Shown piece by piece: positions 61,529 to 64,000 of a DNA stretch of 64,000 nt (positions are counted from its first letter, which is position 1; each line of letters begins with the position of its first letter). Both the position numbers and the translations under genes were made by a program. The notes beneath the pieces are model-generated. The model was not told the origin of the DNA. It did no database searches and saw only the letters and a program-made list of their open reading frames with translations. Origin of the DNA: Legionella steigerwaltii (lineage in GTDB: Bacteria; Pseudomonadota; Gammaproteobacteria; Legionellales; Legionellaceae); NCBI RefSeq assembly GCF_001468065.1, contig NZ_LNYZ01000005.1, positions 157,296-221,295 on the forward strand, written 5' to 3'.

Positions 61529-62260
61529 TTAAAGTAAATGCTCAAGTCCATAAATTAATGTAGATAATCCTGACACCTTTTGGCAGGACAAGATAATCCC
61601 CGGCATAAAACTACGTCGGTCAATACAGTTATCGGTAATGGTTAATGTTTCACCTTCACTACCAAAAATGACTTGTTGGCGGGCAATAACTCCTGGAAGA
61701 CGTAAAGAATGGATACTGACGTCACAATGTGTTCCACCACGAGCGCCAGGGATTAATTCTTTGAGATTTAGTTTATTTTTAGGATTTTTTCTTGCTGCAG
61801 CAATCATTTCAGCAGTTTTTAACGCAGTTCCTGATGGCGCATCAAGTTTTTGTTGATGATGTACCTCAATAATTTCTACCTCAGGCAAGTATTCGGCAGC
61901 CTTAGCTGCAAAGAGCATCATCAAGACGGCACTTATCGAAAAATTAGGTACAATGATTCCACCCAGGCGGCGGCTTTCACATAATGAAGTTAATTCTTTA
62001 ATTTGATCAGGAAGGAGTCCTGATGTTCCAATAATCGGGTGTGCGCCATGATTTATAATAGTAAGGGTATTGCGGTAAACACAATCTGCACGAGTGAGAT
62101 CAACAACAATTTGTGCTTTAGTATCTTGAATCGCTTGTGCTAAATCATCTTTTTTGCCGAGTTGCGCAACTAATTCAAATTCCTTGTGATTATCTAGAGT
62201 CTCACAAGCTAAAGAGCCCATTTTACCATTGGCCCCATTAACAATAACACGCGTTAACAT
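61529..62260 (-). CDS. dapB: 4-hydroxy-tetrahydrodipicolinate reductase
   Basis: Lysine/diaminopimelate pathway reductase; 243 residues from the ATG at 62260, which follows GAGGAGAAC. The frame is open to 62347 but that part belongs to the upstream gene. NAD(P)-binding VIVNGANGKMGSLACE, IIGTSGLLPDQI, VEIIEVHHQQKLDAPSGTAL (the E(L/I)HHxxKxDAPSGTA signature) and GARGGTHCDVSIHSLRLPG are present. It follows the small membrane protein gene by 20 bases. Confidence 0.95.
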   Translation of the reverse strand: MLTRVIVNGANGKMGSLACETLDNHKEFELVAQLGKKDDLAQAIQDTKAQIVVDLTRADCVYRNTLTIINHGAHPIIGTSGLLPDQIKELTSLCESRRLGGIIVPNFSISAVLMMLFAAKAAEYLPEVEIIEVHHQQKLDAPSGTALKTAEMIAAARKNPKNKLNLKELIPGARGGTHCDVSIHSLRLPGVIARQQVIFGSEGETLTITDNCIDRRSFMPGIILSCQKVSGLSTLIYGLEHLL

Positions 62261-62280
62261 AGTTCTCCTCACGAAATGAG

Positions 62281-62475
62281 TTATGATTTTTCTTTTTTGG
62301 GTGGGGGATAGTGTGTTCGCAAAGCCCAAATGGTTGCAAAAGGCCATCCAATCACTGTTGCTTGTAAGGCTAAGGCAACAAAGGCGCCTCCAGGATTATC
62401 ATTCATAAGGAAAACGATCCATGGAAAGAATAAAGCAAGAAGGAATATAAACGTTTTTTGTATGAAGCCTATCAT
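62281..62475 (-). CDS. Small two-helix membrane protein, YqaE/Pmp3-like
   Basis: A 64-residue protein with two membrane helices (FIFLLALFFPWIVFLM and GAFVALALQATVIGWPFATI) and a basic end PPPKKEKS. The helix-FP-turn-GAF-helix-GWP pattern resembles the YqaE/Pmp3 family (UPF0057), small proteolipid-like proteins linked to membrane stress in yeast and plants. GGGAG lies 6 bases before the ATG. It lies upstream of dapB in the same direction and is probably co-transcribed. Confidence 0.72.
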   Translation of the reverse strand: MIGFIQKTFIFLLALFFPWIVFLMNDNPGGAFVALALQATVIGWPFATIWALRTHYPPPKKEKS

Positions 62476-62763
62476 ATACTGCTCCCATAAGTCTCAATCG
62501 ATACGGTAAATCAGCCCGTTAATGGTATCATATAAATGCGTAGGCCAAAAAACGATGGCCAAATGCAAAAAAAGACCTGTTTTATTATAGGGTCATCATC
62601 ATTTATTTTTCTAGCTTGGTTTCTATTTTTATGCACAGTAACTGAACATGATTAAGGGTACTTGCAAACAATCATTAAACATTGTACATTGTGCGCTCAT
62701 TCTTAAATGCAAATGATTTTATTTTCTGGATATGACATTTTAATATCTAACAAAGGTACTCTA

Positions 62764-63447
62764 ATGAGAAAACAGGAGCTGCACCCACGCACCGCTGTTA
62801 TAAATAAAGCTCAAAAAAATAAGTCTAAAAAAGCACGAACCGATGCATTATTGTGGCTCGCTGCACACTTCCCAGAGGCATTTGATAATTCATTACGAAT
62901 CCGTCCATTAAAAATTGGGATTATGGATGATATTTTGCTTCATGCAGAGCGCGCTGCAGAAATAGGTATTTCCAAAAGTAAATTAAGAGAAGCTGTGGTT
63001 TTATTCACACGCCGTCTTGATTATTTGGCATGCCTCAAGCAACGAGAAATGCGTATTGATTTGCATGGTAATGAAGTGGGTGAAGTAAGTGCAGAAGAAG
63101 CAGAACACGCTACTGCTAAGATTAAAAAACGTGTTGAGAAAAGCGTCAGAAATGCGCGCAAAATCCTGACAGAAAAAACTACAAACCAACCCGCTTCAAG
63201 TCAGCAAAATACAAGTTTCCCGAAAACAAGCCAACCATCCCTACCTCCTGAAGACCACTTCCCTACTTATCCTGTACGTTCCTCAAATTACAATACCTTA
63301 AATGCACCAACGCCACCCGTTAGGGCTACCGCGGTAACGGTGAAAAATAAAGCGACCCGACAATATGATCCTGATGTTGTAGCTCGTTTGAAAGAGAAAT
63401 TAGGGCTCTCACGTAACCCTGAAGAGAAAAAGGAAGTCATTGAATAG
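62764..63447 (+). CDS. ProQ/FinO-family RNA chaperone
   Basis: A 227-residue protein. Residues ~20-105 form a FinO/ProQ domain: ALLWLAAHFPEAFDNSLRIR, RPLKIGIMDDILLHA (the conserved PLxxGIxxDI pattern) and SKSKLREAVVLFTRRLDYLA. A basic helical linker and a Pro/Ser/Thr-rich disordered region (~140-200) follow, then a short C-terminal conserved patch VARLKEKLGLSR. ATG 62764 has AAAGG 7 bases upstream; an ATG at 62707 has none. ProQ proteins bind structured sRNAs. In L. pneumophila the family member RocC represses competence with the sRNA RocR. Whether this is RocC or a paralogue cannot be told here. Confidence 0.88.
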   Translation: MRKQELHPRTAVINKAQKNKSKKARTDALLWLAAHFPEAFDNSLRIRPLKIGIMDDILLHAERAAEIGISKSKLREAVVLFTRRLDYLACLKQREMRIDLHGNEVGEVSAEEAEHATAKIKKRVEKSVRNARKILTEKTTNQPASSQQNTSFPKTSQPSLPPEDHFPTYPVRSSNYNTLNAPTPPVRATAVTVKNKATRQYDPDVVARLKEKLGLSRNPEEKKEVIE

Positions 63448-63452
63448 TTAAT

Positions 63453-63484
63453 GCAGCCTGGGTTGAAACGCAGCGTAACACGGG
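63453..63484 (+). repeat. Single arm of palindromic repeat family A
   Basis: GCAGCCTGGGTTGAAACGCA... to CGGG matches the left arm of family A with a few changes. No second arm follows, so this is a half copy, either a decayed element or a solitary repeat. It begins 6 bases after the ProQ-like gene's stop codon. Confidence 0.75.
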
Positions 63485-63672
63485 TTTTCTATAAGTGTTT
63501 TTGATGCGATTTCTCGGATATTAACTTCTTATTTTCCAGTCAAAAATTTTTGAATTTTTCTACCCACACCCGTGACCTATTACCCTGATTCAGTTACCTT
63601 CTTTAAACGCTTATACCATAGGGTAAAACTGTTCGTCATAATAAAGTGTTTTTTGGATAGGCTTTATCCAGT

Positions 63673-63984
63673 TCACTTTTTTTCAAAAGATGGTAATTCT
63701 ACTGGTACTTCTTCTTTTTCTTTTCTGATATGAGACAAAAGGCTTTTAAATCGTTGTACATTAGATCCCTTTGAATTTTCATATATTGATTTATCTAGTT
63801 CTACTTGAATTTCGAGACATCGCTCCTTCTGTGTATCTGTTAAAAAAGGTTCGATTTCTTTATAATTTTTATTTAAAAAAGATAAGACTTTAGAAAATCC
63901 TGTTATATTCGTATTTGTTTTATTATTACCCTGGCGTCTAAAAGTTATTGATTTTATGTGATATTCTACGCGCTTTTGACTAAA
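63673..63984 (-). pseudogene. Gene remnant or partial frame at the window edge
   Basis: On the minus strand a frame is open from 63984 to the TGA at 63673, but has no ATG, GTG or TTG start. The upstream bases stay open in another frame that ends in a stop at about 63968. This looks like a frameshifted gene or two overlapping ends. The readable part (GFSKVLSFLNKNYKEIEPFL... to PVELPSFEKK) is helical and charged with a Glu-rich end (RKEKEEVPVELP), like effector C-termini. I cannot name it. Confidence 0.35.
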
Positions 63985-64000
63985 TCAATTTGTTGAGATG

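Noticed and set aside
1..64000. CRISPR arrays, tRNA or rRNA genes, complete IS elements, prophage genes
   Set aside because: No regular short direct-repeat array, no tRNA cloverleaf or rRNA sequence recognised, and no transposase or phage structural gene found.

Overview
The window is AT-rich DNA from a gammaproteobacterium, almost certainly a Legionella species. The evidence is an IcmL/DotI-like protein, several eukaryotic-like genes (two Rab/Ras-like GTPases, an ankyrin-repeat protein, a CX5R phosphatase-like protein) with effector-like C-termini, a ProQ/FinO protein, and housekeeping genes of gammaproteobacterial type. A chemosensory operon, which L. pneumophila lacks, and a secreted GH5 cellulase point to a soil or freshwater species of the L. 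longbeachae kind. The species assignment is inference.

Layout. 1-4.3 kb: start of polA, lpxD, a Rab-like GTPase ending in a CaaX box, and an outer-membrane protein. 4.3-9.8 kb: a KAS II-like synthase, a tandem GNAT acetyltransferase, a DUF155 membrane protein, a small HTH protein and two hypothetical genes. 10-16.2 kb: secreted GH5 cellulase and a secreted bicovalent-flavin oxidase (convergent), a histidine phosphatase, kdsB and an exported M42 peptidase. 16.2-24.7 kb: a seven-gene minus-strand chemosensory operon (cheW-cheR-cheW-mcp-cheA-cheB and a receiver/class III nucleotide cyclase). It is built like a Wsp system, but a cAMP/cGMP-type cyclase stands where a diguanylate cyclase is usual. 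25-30 kb: glycine cleavage genes gcvT-gcvH-gcvPA-yciI-gcvPB. 30-34.8 kb: a DUF3592 protein, an IcmL-like exported protein preceded by a structured RNA, and a fused-permease ABC transporter. 34.8-39.5 kb: an accessory island with a flavin monooxygenase/ankyrin protein and a Rab-like GTPase. 39.5-44.4 kb: dsbA, cytochrome c4, engB and two hypothetical effector candidates. 44.5-54.2 kb: an eight-gene purine operon, purL-M-QS-C-F-D-N-E. 54.4-58.8 kb: mmsA-mmsB-acs, valine/propionate catabolism. 59-64 kb: the CX5R protein, dapB, a small membrane protein, a ProQ/FinO protein and a gene remnant.

Palindromic DNA is the strongest thread not explained by genes. One family (arms GTAGCCTGGGTG...CCCGGG) has six two-armed copies plus one clean single arm and two degenerate arms. 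One copy lies in frame between the PurQ and PurS-like parts of a fused gene. A different 143-bp palindrome is inserted in frame in cytochrome c4, in the manner of Rickettsia palindromic elements. Three unrelated inverted repeats sit inside one another at 39.07-39.46 kb. The ankyrin-gene island is bracketed by an imperfect 44/45-bp direct copy of the 3' end of the neighbouring ABC ATPase gene, an insertion scar.

All function calls come from reading sequence and motifs; no database search was run.
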